This document shows, piece by piece, positions 1-9,057 of a DNA stretch of 64,000 bases. The position numbers and the translations under genes are program-made. The DNA lies in NCBI GenBank assembly GCA_013112635.1, contig JABFGF010000007.1, forward strand, positions 186,001 to 250,000, given 5' to 3'. The notes beneath the pieces were generated by a model, which saw only the letters and a program-made list of their open reading frames with translations, was not told where the DNA came from and searched no databases. Position 1 is the first letter of the stretch; every line of letters starts with the position of its first letter. Source of the stretch: Calditrichota bacterium. Its GTDB lineage: Bacteria > Calditrichota > Calditrichia > Calditrichales > J004.

Positions 1-2
1 AT

Positions 3-578
3 GAAAACACAACTCTTTATATCAAAAATATGGTGTGTGATCGCTGTATTCGTGTAGTTAAGGACGAATTACAAAACATTGGTTTAAAGGTCTCGCATGT
101 TGAACTTGGCGAAGTTGAAATAAATTCAGATGTGAACGATCCGCCTGAGGACTTAATTCGTAGCACGCTTATTCAAAATGGGTTTGAATTAATCGAAGAT
201 AAAAAAGCTCGTTTAATTGAAACCATAAAAAATATTGTTATTCGTTTAATCCAAAAGGATGCAGATTATGATCCCCAAAAAACGAATTATTCAAAATATA
301 TCTCAGATGAGTTGCATATGGATTACAATTATCTTAGCGGCCTTTTTTCTTCAGTAGCCAACATTACAATTGAGCAATTTATCATTCTGCAAAAGATTGA
401 AAGGGCCAAGGAATTTCTCAAATATGATGAAAATAACTTAAGTGAAATCGCATATAAATTAGGGTATAGTAGTGTCCAACATTTGTCTGCTCAATTCAAA
501 AATGTTACCGGTTTAACCGCCAGCCAGTTTAAAAACATGACTGCCAACCTTCGTAAACCTCTTGACAAGGTAGTTTAA
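3..578 (+). CDS. HMA-like/AraC-family copper-type regulator (5' end cut by window)
   Basis: The reading frame is open to the left edge, so the gene probably starts just outside; the ATG at 30 lies inside a conserved stretch (LYIKNMVCDRC). The N-terminus carries a CxxC metal-site-like motif (VCDRC) in an HMA-like fold. The C-terminal ~90 residues are an AraC-type helix-turn-helix (ERAKEFLKYDENNLSEIAYK, then GYSSVQHLSAQFKNVTG). Small regulators of this architecture sit beside copper chaperone and ATPase genes in FCB bacteria. Here copZ and copA follow after a 147-nt gap, so control of that pair by metal-bound regulator is the natural inference. Confidence 0.8.
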   Translation, partial: ENTTLYIKNMVCDRCIRVVKDELQNIGLKVSHVELGEVEINSDVNDPPEDLIRSTLIQNGFELIEDKKARLIETIKNIVIRLIQKDADYDPQKTNYSKYISDELHMDYNYLSGLFSSVANITIEQFIILQKIERAKEFLKYDENNLSEIAYKLGYSSVQHLSAQFKNVTGLTASQFKNMTANLRKPLDKVV

Positions 579-725
579 CCCGCTTTATTTCAAATCGCTT
601 TTCAAACGTTTATAATCCATCTTAAAATCCTATAACAAAATCCCGAAATTGTGTAATGCTTTGATTTTTGGTGTCCTTATATTCTTCCAAATTATTTAAA
701 TAAACCAAACCATAAGGAGAATATT

Positions 726-932
726 ATGTCTGTCAAAAATCTTAAGATCGAAGGAATGTCTTGCCAGCACTGTGTTATGTCATTAACAAAAGAACTGAGT
801 AATCTTCAGGAACTTACTATTAAAGAAGTAAATATAGGAACAGCCTTAGTAGAATATGAAACAGATCAGGTATCAAGTAATGAGCTGAATGAAGCAGTTG
901 AAGCAGCCGGTTTCACTCTAATATCAAAATAG
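726..932 (+). CDS. copZ: Copper chaperone CopZ, HMA domain
   Basis: A 68-residue single heavy-metal-associated domain with the metal site GMSCQHC (Cys at residues 12 and 15) and the expected beta-alpha-beta spacing. Proteins of this family carry Cu(I) in the cytoplasm and hand it to the HMA domain of a P-type ATPase. A strong ribosome site (AAGGAG at 714-719) precedes the ATG. The stop codon lies 13 nt before the probable ATPase start, so the two genes form one operon. Confidence 0.92.
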   Translation: MSVKNLKIEGMSCQHCVMSLTKELSNLQELTIKEVNIGTALVEYETDQVSSNELNEAVEAAGFTLISK

Positions 933-945
933 TATGGAGGATATA

Positions 946-3192
946 ATGGAGGCTGTGTCAATACGAAAAATGACATTACCTGTAGAGGGAATGACCTGTG
1001 CCAGTTGTGTGGCGAGGGTAGAAAAAACCTTAAACAAAATTGATGGCATAAATTATGTGAATGTAAATCTTGCCACTGAAGAGGTCACCCTCGATTTAGA
1101 TTCAGAGAAACAAGATTTGCAAGAAATTGCTACAATTGTTGAAGAGGCAGGGTATAAACTTCATTTGCCGCAATCAAATGATAGTAATACAACCCAGACT
1201 ACAGCAACTGAAGGGGCACAATCAATTCAATCAGGAATGTTTTCGAAACTCAAATCTGATTTTTATTTTAGTGCCGTTTTGGCATTGCCGGTTATGATTG
1301 TCAGTATGCTAATGATGTGGCCTGCTTTTTCTGAGGCTATCCCGGTAACAGAAGATACAATAAACAAGTTGCTCCTGATAATTACATCAATTGTTTTATT
1401 TGGCCCGGGAAAACGGTTTTTTACTGCGGCCTGGGGAGCAGCAAAACATTTAACTGCTGATATGAATACTTTGGTAGCAGTCGGGACAGGGGCAGCTTAC
1501 GGGTATAGTCTTATTGCAGTTTTATTTTCACAATGGTTGGGGATTACGAACGCAGGTCAGCACATTTATTTTGATACTGCGGCTACGATTATCACGCTGA
1601 TTCTACTTGGACGGCTTTTAGAAGCCAAGGCCAAAAGCAAAACAACTGATGCTATAAAACAACTTCTTGATTTGCAACCCAAAACCGCTCGTGTATTACG
1701 TGGTGATCAGGAATATGAGATTCCCTTAAGTGAAGTTATACTTGATGACCAGCTAATAGTACGACCCGGAGAGAAAATCCCTGTGGACGGACTTATTATT
1801 AGCGGATCCACAGCAATAGATGAATCTATGGTGACAGGGGAGAGTTTGCCGGTTGAAAGGCAGCCGGGGGACAAGGTTATCGGTGGAACAATCAATCAAA
1901 ACGGCAGCCTTATGATTAGGGCAACTGCAATCGGAAAGGATACAATGATAGCTCAGATTGTAGAGTTGGTAAAACAAGCTCAGGGCTCAAAGGCACCCAT
2001 TCAGGCATTTGCAGATAAGATTGCCGCTGTTTTTGTTCCTACTGTCATTACAGTTTCGCTTGTTTCATTTCTGGCATGGATTGTTTTTGGATTACCATTA
2101 ACGGCAGCATTGGTGATTTTTGTTGCGGTGTTAATTATTGCCTGCCCTTGTGCGCTTGGTTTGGCTACTCCAACAGCAATAATGGTTGGAACCGGATTAG
2201 GGGCTTCTAAGGGGATACTAATTAAGAATGCAGAAAGCCTTGAACTTGCCCATAAGGTGGATACAGTTGTCATGGATAAAACAGGGACATTAACGGTTGG
2301 AAAACCTACAGTTAAAGAAGTTAAAACTTTTAATGGAATGGATTCAGAGGAGTTACTTCAATTAGCCGCTTCAGTAGAAAATTATTCTGAACATCCTTTA
2401 GCCAATGCTATAACAAGTTATGCCAGGGAAAAGAACATCTCTCTTTTAAATATAGAGAATTTTAATTCGCATACCGGGCTTGGCATTTCGGCCATGGTAA
2501 ATGGCAATGAAGTATCAATTGGCCGCTTTGCATTTTTAAAGAATCAGGGCATTAATTTGAATGGAGAAGAAGAATCGGCAAGGAAAGCAAATGTTAAGGG
2601 TGCCACTATTATTGCAGTGGCTCTAAAAAAGGAAATTGTAGGCACAATTGCCCTTGCTGACACTTTAAAACCAGAGGCTAAAGAAACAGTTACGGCTTTG
2701 CAAAAAATGAATATAAATGTTGTTCTACTCACCGGTGATCAGCATGAAGCTGCTCTAGCAATCGCACAAGAGGCTGGCATTGAGAATGTAAAAGCTGAAG
2801 TATACCCTCAAGATAAACTGGCTGAAATAAACAGACTCCAGACCGCAGGTCGTACAGTTGCAATGGTTGGTGATGGCATCAATGACGCACCGGCTTTGGC
2901 TCATGCAGATGTTAGTATTGCTATCGGATCAGGAACAGACATTGCAATTGAGGCATCCGATATTACTCTGGTAAAAGGGAATTTAAAAGGTGTGACTTCA
3001 GCTATTAATCTTTCACGAAAAACAATGGGAACGATTAAACAAAATCTTTTCTGGGCTTTTATTTACAACATAATTGGGATCCCTATTGCTGCATTGGGTT
3101 TATTAAATCCTATGTTTGCCGCTGGGGCCATGGCTTTAAGCTCTGTAAGTGTCATAAGTAACTCATTACGATTAAAACGTTCTCGTTTGTAA
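946..3192 (+). CDS. copA: Cu(+)-exporting P1B-type ATPase CopA
   Basis: Inner-membrane Cu(I) exporter of 748 residues from the ATG at 946. That start is preferred over 934 because GGAGG (936-940) sits 5 nt upstream of it. It has one N-terminal HMA domain (GMTCASC), eight predicted membrane helices, the CPC transport site (Cys400-Pro-Cys402), the phosphorylated Asp444 in DKTGT, the HP motif (SEHPLANA) and the hinge [10 protein letters not shown]. All P1B-1 signatures are intact. It is transcribed with copZ. A hairpin terminator follows at 3220-3254. Confidence 0.96.
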   Translation: MEAVSIRKMTLPVEGMTCASCVARVEKTLNKIDGINYVNVNLATEEVTLDLDSEKQDLQEIATIVEEAGYKLHLPQSNDSNTTQTTATEGAQSIQSGMFSKLKSDFYFSAVLALPVMIVSMLMMWPAFSEAIPVTEDTINKLLLIITSIVLFGPGKRFFTAAWGAAKHLTADMNTLVAVGTGAAYGYSLIAVLFSQWLGITNAGQHIYFDTAATIITLILLGRLLEAKAKSKTTDAIKQLLDLQPKTARVLRGDQEYEIPLSEVILDDQLIVRPGEKIPVDGLIISGSTAIDESMVTGESLPVERQPGDKVIGGTINQNGSLMIRATAIGKDTMIAQIVELVKQAQGSKAPIQAFADKIAAVFVPTVITVSLVSFLAWIVFGLPLTAALVIFVAVLIIACPCALGLATPTAIMVGTGLGASKGILIKNAESLELAHKVDTVVMDKTGTLTVGKPTVKEVKTFNGMDSEELLQLAASVENYSEHPLANAITSYAREKNISLLNIENFNSHTGLGISAMVNGNEVSIGRFAFLKNQGINLNGEEESARKANVKGATIIAVALKKEIVGTIALADTLKPEAKETVTALQKMNINVVLLTGDQHEAALAIAQEAGIENVKAEVYPQDKLAEINRLQTAGRTVAMVGDGINDAPALAHADVSIAIGSGTDIAIEASDITLVKGNLKGVTSAINLSRKTMGTIKQNLFWAFIYNIIGIPIAALGLLNPMFAAGAMALSSVSVISNSLRLKRSRL

Positions 3193-3219
3193 ACAAGAAA
3201 TCATCAACTATTTTTAACC

Positions 3220-3254
3220 AAGGCAAGCATTATCTTCTGTGTTTGCCTTTTTTT
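3220..3254 (+). terminator. Rho-independent terminator after copA
   Basis: Inverted repeat AAGGCAA (3220-3226) / TTGCCTT (3243-3249) followed by a run of T. It separates copZ-copA from the next transcription unit. Confidence 0.75.
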
Positions 3255-3280
3255 ATCTGCATAATAGTCCCCAAATAGTT

Positions 3281-3296
3281 TGTAGGATATTACCCA
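3281..3296 (+). promoter_or_regulatory. Putative upstream activator element (TGTAGGAT type)
   Basis: TGTAGGATATTACCCA, an imperfect dyad with TG/CA ends. Its centre is about 84 bp upstream of the GG of the sigma-54-like promoter at 3371. Related copies lie at 11885 (reverse orientation), 14545 and 15471, each upstream of a similar promoter. An enhancer-binding-protein site is inferred. Confidence 0.55.
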
Positions 3297-3370
3297 CCTG
3301 AATCTCATTGAAAAGTATCAAATAGTTATAAACCGCCGGAAATCAACTGTTTAGGCGTGTTCAAGATTGC

Positions 3371-3387
3371 TGGCATATACTTTGTAA
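3371..3387 (+). promoter_or_regulatory. Sigma-54-like promoter of the rhodanese operon
   Basis: TGGCATATACTTTGTAA has GG (3372-3373), ten bases, then GT (3384-3385). The sigma-54 consensus is GG-N10-GC, so this is a GC-to-GT variant. The same TGGCAT-N-TTGT layout recurs at 11952, 14637 and 15548. The start codon is 35 nt downstream. Confidence 0.55.
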
Positions 3388-3421
3388 TACTAATAATCAA
3401 CTATACATAAGGAGTTTTAAA

Positions 3422-4027
3422 ATGAATATTTCAAAATACTCAAAATCATTTCTAATTGTATTTATTTTTTCAGGTGTCGTTGTTACTTCAGGGCAAATCC
3501 GATATGCAAATGGCAAAGCAGAATGCCCGGTATATGAAAAAGAAATTGCATTAATGACAGAACTCAGTGGTGAATCAATTATTGTATCGGGACGAGGCAA
3601 TTTTTATAATGATTTTGAAAATATAAATCTAATAGAGGTAATTGAACCTGTAGAGTTCACAAAAAATTGTCCGGAAAAAACACAGGAAAATACTTGGACA
3701 AAGAATATAAACTCATATTTCACAGTCTCCCCAGACGAGTTATATGAATGGATGGAGATTGAAGATATTTTTTTAATAAATACCCACAAACCACTTGCGG
3801 GAAATATAGTCGAAACTGATTACACAATTGCTTTTGACGAAATCGAAATGAATTTGGATAAACTTCCTGAAGATAAAAATGCTCTTGTGATTTTGTACTG
3901 CCGAAGTGGCAATATGAGCAGGATTGCTGCTCAAAAACTAGCAGATTTAGGTTATACTAATGTTTATAATTTAGAGGGTGGTATGCAAGAATGGGTAGAA
4001 AATGGCTACTCATTGAATAGTAAATAA
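3422..4027 (+). CDS. Exported rhodanese-domain protein
   Basis: 201 residues: an N-terminal signal segment (about 8-25), an uncharacterised middle region with two Cys (CPVYEKE and NCPEKTQ), and a C-terminal rhodanese domain. The active-site loop CRSGNMSR has Cys160 as the likely sulfur carrier, followed by the family ending (YNLEGGMQEW). Rhodaneses move sulfane sulfur or serve as thiol/redox proteins; the substrate here is unknown. It is the first gene of a run reaching rnfA at 11834, and has its own sigma-54-like promoter and an AAGGAG ribosome site. Confidence 0.82.
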   Translation: MNISKYSKSFLIVFIFSGVVVTSGQIRYANGKAECPVYEKEIALMTELSGESIIVSGRGNFYNDFENINLIEVIEPVEFTKNCPEKTQENTWTKNINSYFTVSPDELYEWMEIEDIFLINTHKPLAGNIVETDYTIAFDEIEMNLDKLPEDKNALVILYCRSGNMSRIAAQKLADLGYTNVYNLEGGMQEWVENGYSLNSK

Positions 4028-4107
4028 AAGTTTTAATCAAATTTAAAAAGGGATATTTAAAATGTTTTTGGGATTTGTTTTTCTTTAAGAGGTAAAAAGG
4101 CATAAAA

Positions 4108-4737
4108 ATGCATGATTCTTATGATTACGGTCTATGGACCATGGTAGTTTTCAACATAATACTTTTCGGAGTGTTTGTTATTGGGTTCTTACGACCGAAG
4201 AAAAAATATGAATGGCGCACACTAGGGGTTTTTACTGCGTTTATCGTTGCATTGTTTGTGGAGATGTATGGTTTTCCGTTAAGTATTTATGTCATCATCT
4301 CTTTATTTGGTGATAATTTATCTCTTGTTGATCCTTTTCAGCACGTAAACGGGCATTTGTTGGGCACATTGTTTGGTGCCTCGGAATGGCTGAAATATGC
4401 TATTTGCTTGCTCGGCGGGTTAGTTATGTTTTTAGGATTGTCTATTATGAGCAATGGTTGGAGACAAATCCATAGTGCGAAAGGGAAATTTGTAAAGGAT
4501 GGTATTTACGCACATGTACGCCATCCTCAATACACCGGATTATTTTTAATAACAATCGGGATGCTAATTCAATGGCCAACACTAATTACACTTATTATGT
4601 GGCCTGTTTTAATGTACGCATATTATATGCTGGCACGGCGTGAAGAAGGGGAAGTTGAAACACAATTCAGGGAGGAATATGCCTTGTACAGGGAACAAGT
4701 TCCTGCATTTATCCCGAAGAACAAGAGGTTCTGGTAA
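4108..4737 (+). CDS. Isoprenylcysteine/phospholipid methyltransferase-like membrane protein
   Basis: 209 residues with about five membrane helices and the family signature near the C-terminus: GIYAHVRHPQYTG, then YYMLARREE and F..EY..Y. This is the ICMT/PEMT superfamily, whose members methylate lipids or prenylated thiols using S-adenosylmethionine; the target cannot be read from the sequence. Such genes are common hitchhikers in metal-resistance clusters. It follows the rhodanese gene by 80 nt on the same strand. Confidence 0.8.
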   Translation: MHDSYDYGLWTMVVFNIILFGVFVIGFLRPKKKYEWRTLGVFTAFIVALFVEMYGFPLSIYVIISLFGDNLSLVDPFQHVNGHLLGTLFGASEWLKYAICLLGGLVMFLGLSIMSNGWRQIHSAKGKFVKDGIYAHVRHPQYTGLFLITIGMLIQWPTLITLIMWPVLMYAYYMLARREEGEVETQFREEYALYREQVPAFIPKNKRFW

Positions 4738-4768
4738 TTACATTTTTTAGTACTAAAGGAGCATTATT

Positions 4769-5032
4769 ATGAAACAATTATCAATTATACCGGTGGCTTA
4801 TACAACAACTATCTTTCTAATTATCACCTACGTTCTGTGTATTCTTTTTGATTTTGTTTTTCCACAATGGTCAATGTCCAAGATATGGGAAACTGTTTTA
4901 CCCGGATTTTCATGGATAAGCTGGTCTAGCTTTCTTATTGGATTGGTCGGGACGGTTGGTTATGGGGTTTATACCGCTGTGGTTTTTGTGCCAATTTATA
5001 ACTTTTTCCACAAAGATAAATTGGAAAGTTAG
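4769..5032 (+). CDS. DUF5676-type small membrane protein
   Basis: 87 residues, two membrane spans. The sequence (ILFDFVFPQW, then LPGFSWISWSSFLIGL and YNFFH) matches what I recall of the DUF5676 family, frequently found beside copper/silver resistance genes. No biochemical role is known. AAAGGAG lies upstream of the ATG. It lies between the methyltransferase-like gene and a SHOCT-domain gene on the same strand. Confidence 0.72.
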   Translation: MKQLSIIPVAYTTTIFLIITYVLCILFDFVFPQWSMSKIWETVLPGFSWISWSSFLIGLVGTVGYGVYTAVVFVPIYNFFHKDKLES

Positions 5033-5064
5033 GCAAAGAAATTTATATCTGTAAGGAGTAAAAA

Positions 5065-5271
5065 ATGCATGATCTAAACTGGTTTGGTGGCGGAATGATG
5101 ATCTTTTGGTGGGGATTTATAATAATTGGAATAATAATGGGCACTAAATGGATCTTCAGTCAAAGTACAGACACCCATGAAGATACGTCCCTGGAAATTC
5201 TAAAGAAACGTTTTGCAAGGGGAGAAATAAATAAAAAAGAATTTTTAGAAAAGAAAAATGAAATTGATTAA
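5065..5271 (+). CDS. SHOCT-domain small membrane protein
   Basis: 68 residues: one N-terminal membrane helix with a Trp/Gly-rich start (WFGGGMMIFWWG), then a C-terminal SHOCT motif (LEILKKRFARGEINKKEFLE). SHOCT segments end many small membrane proteins and probably mediate oligomerisation. The ribosome site AAGGAG is at 5053-5058. It resembles the small membrane proteins that accompany copper ATPase genes. Confidence 0.82.
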   Translation: MHDLNWFGGGMMIFWWGFIIIGIIMGTKWIFSQSTDTHEDTSLEILKKRFARGEINKKEFLEKKNEID

Positions 5272-5320
5272 TTGAATTTGTTTTAACAAAAATTTGCTCA
5301 CAACAAAAGGAGATTTAACT

Positions 5321-5689
5321 ATGAAAAACCTAATATATACAATCTTAATTACAAGTCTGTTTTTATCATTTGTTTCTGCTCAGGATCAGGACAAAAAGAT
5401 GAATTCGGAAAAAAATAAACAAATTACAGAAATGATGAACGATACGACCATGGTTAATATGATGATGGAGCACATGTCAAAAGATGATCATATGCGTTCA
5501 AAAATGATGCAGAAGATGATGGACGCATGTAGATCGGATTCAGACAAAATGATGGGTATGTGTAAAATGATGATGAAAGATAATGATATGCACTCAATGA
5601 TGAAAAACATGTTGATGCAATCAAAAGATACGACACAAAAATCAGTGAATGAAGATGATCATGAAAAACATCATCCTGAAAAAAGGTAA
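5321..5689 (+). CDS. Periplasmic Met-rich, putative Cu(I)-binding protein
   Basis: 122 residues from the ATG at 5321, chosen because AAAGGAG (5307-5313) precedes it and a signal peptide follows at once (KNLIYTILITSLFLSFVSAQ). The mature part is extraordinarily rich in Met with Asp, Lys and His (MMNDTTMVNMMMEHM and several more MxxM/MM runs), with two Cys and a His-rich tail. Methionine-rich exported proteins bind Cu(I) or Ag(I) in the periplasm, as the Pco and Cus systems do. No folded domain is recognised, so the function rests on composition and context. Confidence 0.7.
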   Translation: MKNLIYTILITSLFLSFVSAQDQDKKMNSEKNKQITEMMNDTTMVNMMMEHMSKDDHMRSKMMQKMMDACRSDSDKMMGMCKMMMKDNDMHSMMKNMLMQSKDTTQKSVNEDDHEKHHPEKR

Positions 5690-5764
5690 AGTGATGAAAA
5701 CAATTCTATCCCCATTACAATGGATGTGAAAAACTTATAGAAAGTTCAATTCCGAGAAAATATT

Positions 5765-8185
5765 ATGAACATTCAAAATAATACACCAGCCAGGAAAAAC
5801 GTTGTATTAGTTACTATGGCAACGGCATTAATATCAATGAGCATGATTATTTTTGAACTTGTCTTAACACGGATATTCTCTGTAATGCTGAGCTACCATT
5901 ACGTTTTTTTGATATTATCAGTGGCCATGTTTGGACTTGGAATGGGAGGATTTCTACTTGACCGATGGAAATTGATCTCACCGAAAACTTCTTACGAGAC
6001 CCACGCAATGTTATCTGCGATCATGATAGGTTTGGTAACACTAATTATAATTAAAGTACCGTTGTTTGAAATAAAGTTCCTTCAGGGATCTATTGTGTGG
6101 ATCTATGTATTGTTAGCTTCATTGCCGTTCTTTTTTTTGGGAATGACTCTGGCGGGAATTTTTAAAAATTTCGCACAGAAAAGTTCCCTTATTTACGGAT
6201 TTGATTTATTAGGCGCAGCAACGGGGATTGTAATTATTATCCCAATCATAAAATTTATGGGAGCAGTAAATACCGCTTTAATTAGCACTGTTATTGCCGG
6301 TTTATCTTCGATAGTACTTGCTTTTACAGGAAAAGAGATCAAGCGATATGTTCTATATTCTGTATTTATCTTATTGGCCATTGCCGGCTCTTTAATACTT
6401 TTTGATAAGAATGCAGAGGTTCCTGTAACACAAGATATAAATAAAGACATGAACCGCATGTTAAATAATGTTAATGAACAGGCAGAGATAGTTGAAAGCC
6501 GTTGGAGCGCTTTTGGCCGAACTGATTTAGTAAAAAGTAAAAGTTTGCCAGATCAAATGATTCTTTATGTAGATGGTGCGGCAGGAACATCCATGTATAA
6601 TCTGCAAGAACTTCAAAATGATTCAATTAAGCTGGGTCATTTTAGATATCATTTTGGCGGATATTTCCCTTTTCTTTTTTTAGAAGAAAATGAGAAGGAT
6701 AATGCCCTTATTATCGGGTCAGGTGGAGGCCGGGACGTGATAGTGGCTTTGCTGGGTGATGTTAACTCAGTGACAGCCGTGGAGGTTAATCCCGATTTAG
6801 TAGATATAGTTAAAGATTATGAATCTTTCAATGGAGGGCTTTATAGTAGTCTGCAAAATGTTTCAGTTGTGGTCAACGAAGGTCGTAACTATATAAAAAA
6901 TAGTGCTGAAAAATTTGATTTAATTATGATGTCTCTTCCAATAACTAAAAGCAGCCGAAGTATTGATGGTTATGCTTTGACAGAAAATTATTTATTTACA
7001 GTGGAGGCCATGACGGATTATCTAAAGCATCTTACGCCTGAAGGAAGGATAATAATTGTCGCCCATAATGATAAGGAGGTTTACCGAATAATTTCTCTTG
7101 CCATTTCTTCCTTTAAAGAAAAAGGAATAACTGATTCGGAAGCTATGAAACATATTTATACAATTGCTTCAGGAATGATGCCGACTATTGTGATAAAAAA
7201 TAGCCCTTTCGATTCGACACAAGCATCTATACGTCATGATTTTATGCACAAATTGGGTTTTGACAGGGGTAACTATTTTGTCCCATTTATAGATCAAATG
7301 TTGGTTAACCCTGATGAATCTGTAAATATCGATAAGACCTGGAGAATGTTTGACCAAATACTGGTAGATATAGCTTCTGGTGAGCTCAAGTTTGAGCAAC
7401 TAATAAAAAGCGCTGTAGTAGACATAAGCCCGGTATTTGATGATAGTCCTTTCTTCTACAATTTTCAGGTCGGCCTACCCGATCCTTTTGGATTGTTTAC
7501 GCTGTTTCTCATTATAATTGGAGTTTTGTTTATCCTTCCATTATTGGCACGAAACACATCTGGCCGGTTTCACATGTTTGCAAAAAAGCCACAACTCAAA
7601 GTATTTCTGGTCATTTTTTTCCTTACTGGGAATGGTTTTATGTTATTGGAAATTGCTTTTTTTCAAAAACTAAACCTCTATTTAGGACAACCGGTGTTGG
7701 CTTTAACAATCTTATTGTTTTCACTTCTTCTGGGAACGGGAGCTGGAAGCTTATTAAGTGGAAAAATATTAAAGTACTTGAAACAGTCGATTATTATAAG
7801 CGCGTTGTTTGTAGTAACGCTCACAATTATTTATAACATAGCATTTCCTTTCTTTTTTGAGTTTAACATGGATTCAAAAATAATTGCCGTGATTTTGTTA
7901 TTTCCACTGGGTATTTTTCTTGGATTTCCGTTTCCGCTGTCTATCCGTTTAATGAAAAAATATCAGCTTGAGAATTATATAAATATTATGTGGGGTGTTA
8001 ACGGAATCGCTTCTGTAACAGGTTCTGTATTGGCAGTCATAGTTGGAATATTGGCGGGCTTTTCGACAGCGGTTAACCTTGGAGCATTGGCCTATTTATT
8101 TGTTGCTTTAATGGTTTTTCTTTTACTAAAAACTACAAAAAACCAGGAATTAATTGATTTAAAAAAAACAACTCAAATAAGTTAA
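5765..8185 (+). CDS. Membrane-embedded spermidine-synthase-like protein
   Basis: 806 residues in three parts: about seven membrane helices (residues 10-215), a soluble Rossmann domain with an aminopropyltransferase-type nucleotide motif (IIGSGGGRD near residue 318, then VTAVEVNPDLV), and a second membrane half (about 575-800). This is the fused spermidine-synthase/MFS-like family, found in many bacteria without proof of polyamine synthesis. It sits between metal-binding proteins, so it may methylate or aminopropylate something other than putrescine; that is inference only. Confidence 0.78.
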   Translation: MNIQNNTPARKNVVLVTMATALISMSMIIFELVLTRIFSVMLSYHYVFLILSVAMFGLGMGGFLLDRWKLISPKTSYETHAMLSAIMIGLVTLIIIKVPLFEIKFLQGSIVWIYVLLASLPFFFLGMTLAGIFKNFAQKSSLIYGFDLLGAATGIVIIIPIIKFMGAVNTALISTVIAGLSSIVLAFTGKEIKRYVLYSVFILLAIAGSLILFDKNAEVPVTQDINKDMNRMLNNVNEQAEIVESRWSAFGRTDLVKSKSLPDQMILYVDGAAGTSMYNLQELQNDSIKLGHFRYHFGGYFPFLFLEENEKDNALIIGSGGGRDVIVALLGDVNSVTAVEVNPDLVDIVKDYESFNGGLYSSLQNVSVVVNEGRNYIKNSAEKFDLIMMSLPITKSSRSIDGYALTENYLFTVEAMTDYLKHLTPEGRIIIVAHNDKEVYRIISLAISSFKEKGITDSEAMKHIYTIASGMMPTIVIKNSPFDSTQASIRHDFMHKLGFDRGNYFVPFIDQMLVNPDESVNIDKTWRMFDQILVDIASGELKFEQLIKSAVVDISPVFDDSPFFYNFQVGLPDPFGLFTLFLIIIGVLFILPLLARNTSGRFHMFAKKPQLKVFLVIFFLTGNGFMLLEIAFFQKLNLYLGQPVLALTILLFSLLLGTGAGSLLSGKILKYLKQSIIISALFVVTLTIIYNIAFPFFFEFNMDSKIIAVILLFPLGIFLGFPFPLSIRLMKKYQLENYINIMWGVNGIASVTGSVLAVIVGILAGFSTAVNLGALAYLFVALMVFLLLKTTKNQELIDLKKTTQIS

Positions 8186-8200
8186 TCGAGGAGCAAAAAA

Positions 8201-8359
8201 ATGAAAAAACAAACTATCCATATAGATCCGGTTTGCGGAAAAAAAATTAATCATAACAAAGCGCACATAGTTATTACATATAAAAAAACAGATTATTATT
8301 TATGTTGCCCTAAATGCCAGTCTGAATTCGAAAAGACGCCGGAAAAATTTATTAAATAA
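8201..8359 (+). CDS. YHS-domain mini-protein (52 aa)
   Basis: A short gene with a good ribosome site (CGAGGAG) 15 nt after the preceding stop. It encodes one YHS domain: DPVCGKKI at the start, then YYLCCPKCQSEFEKTPEKF. The Cys pattern (one Cys, then C-CxxC) is the usual TRASH/YHS metal-binding arrangement. Proteins of this type are thought to bind copper or heavy metals; here five such domains occur within 11 kb. Confidence 0.85.
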   Translation: MKKQTIHIDPVCGKKINHNKAHIVITYKKTDYYLCCPKCQSEFEKTPEKFIK

Positions 8360-8392
8360 GTAAACAATTCCAATCAATTTTAGGAGAAAATC

Positions 8393-8569
8393 ATGGCAAA
8401 AGATTTGGTTTGTGGAATGCAGGTTGACAAAAAAACACCCGCTGCTACAAGTGAATACAAGGGTAAAACCTATTATTTTTGCTCGCAAGATTGTAAGAAA
8501 GCTTTTGAGAAGAACCCTGAAAAATATCTTGGCAAGAACAGTACAGCATCTTCGGACAAAGTGCTTTAA
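8393..8569 (+). CDS. YHS-domain mini-protein (58 aa)
   Basis: A YHS domain (DLVCGMQVD at the start, then YYFCSQDCKKAFEKNPEKY) with TAGGAG upstream of the ATG. Its first 35 bases are identical to those of the gene at 18692, so the two are close paralogues or have exchanged sequence. It is followed 2 nt later by the Rieske gene, implying joint translation. Probable cytoplasmic metal binding; not proven. Confidence 0.85.
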   Translation: MAKDLVCGMQVDKKTPAATSEYKGKTYYFCSQDCKKAFEKNPEKYLGKNSTASSDKVL

Positions 8570-8571
8570 AA

Positions 8572-9006
8572 ATGATTCAAAAATCCAGACGTTCATTTCT
8601 CAATATGTTGATGAAGTTTACATCAATCCCTTTAATCGGAATGGTCTTTTACCCTGTGGTAAAGTACTTAATCCCGCCAAAAATTACAGAGGCTGTGCCC
8701 AACTCAATAGAAGCGGGCAGGTTGGATGAGATTGAGCCAAACAGTGGTAAGATAATACGTTTTGGAAGAAAACCTGTTATTTTGATACGCCTGGAAAATG
8801 GTGAATTAAGAGCTTTTAGTGCAATCTGTACGCATTTGGATTGCACTGTTCAGTATCGAAAAGCTTATAAGCATATTTGGTGCGCTTGCCATAATGGGCA
8901 TTATAATCTTAATGGGATAAATATCGCCGGGCCGCCGCCAAGACCGCTGGCACCGTATAAAGTCGATCTTAAAGACGACAAAATTTTTATTTCAAAAGAA
9001 ACCTAA
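8572..9006 (+). CDS. High-potential Rieske [2Fe-2S] protein
   Basis: 144 residues with an N-terminal anchor preceded by a twin-Arg-like SRRSFL. The Rieske site is complete: box 1 CTHLDC (Cys86, His88, Cys91) and box 2 CACH (Cys104, Cys106, His107). Both extra cysteines of the disulfide that marks bc1/b6f-type proteins are present, followed by the conserved Pro stretch (GPPPRPLAPY). No cytochrome b or c1 gene is nearby. Instead an Rnf/Nqr-like membrane module follows 51 nt downstream, suggesting that the Rieske protein exchanges electrons with it. Confidence 0.9.
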   Translation: MIQKSRRSFLNMLMKFTSIPLIGMVFYPVVKYLIPPKITEAVPNSIEAGRLDEIEPNSGKIIRFGRKPVILIRLENGELRAFSAICTHLDCTVQYRKAYKHIWCACHNGHYNLNGINIAGPPPRPLAPYKVDLKDDKIFISKET

Positions 9007-9057
9007 TCGGAATTTTGTGCTAATAGGTCGATAGACAAAACCGAGGGCTAGCAACTT

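Noticed and set aside
598-725. A sigma-54-like promoter with a TGTAGGAT element before copZ
   Set aside because: The element near 619-635 matches only partly (AAAATCCTATA) and the block at 669-685 has GG but no GC or GT ten bases later. The evidence is too weak compared with the four good cases.
8412-8729. A 105-codon open frame over the YHS and Rieske genes
   Set aside because: It is a shadow. The YHS (8393) and Rieske (8572) frames have domain signatures and ribosome sites; this one has neither.
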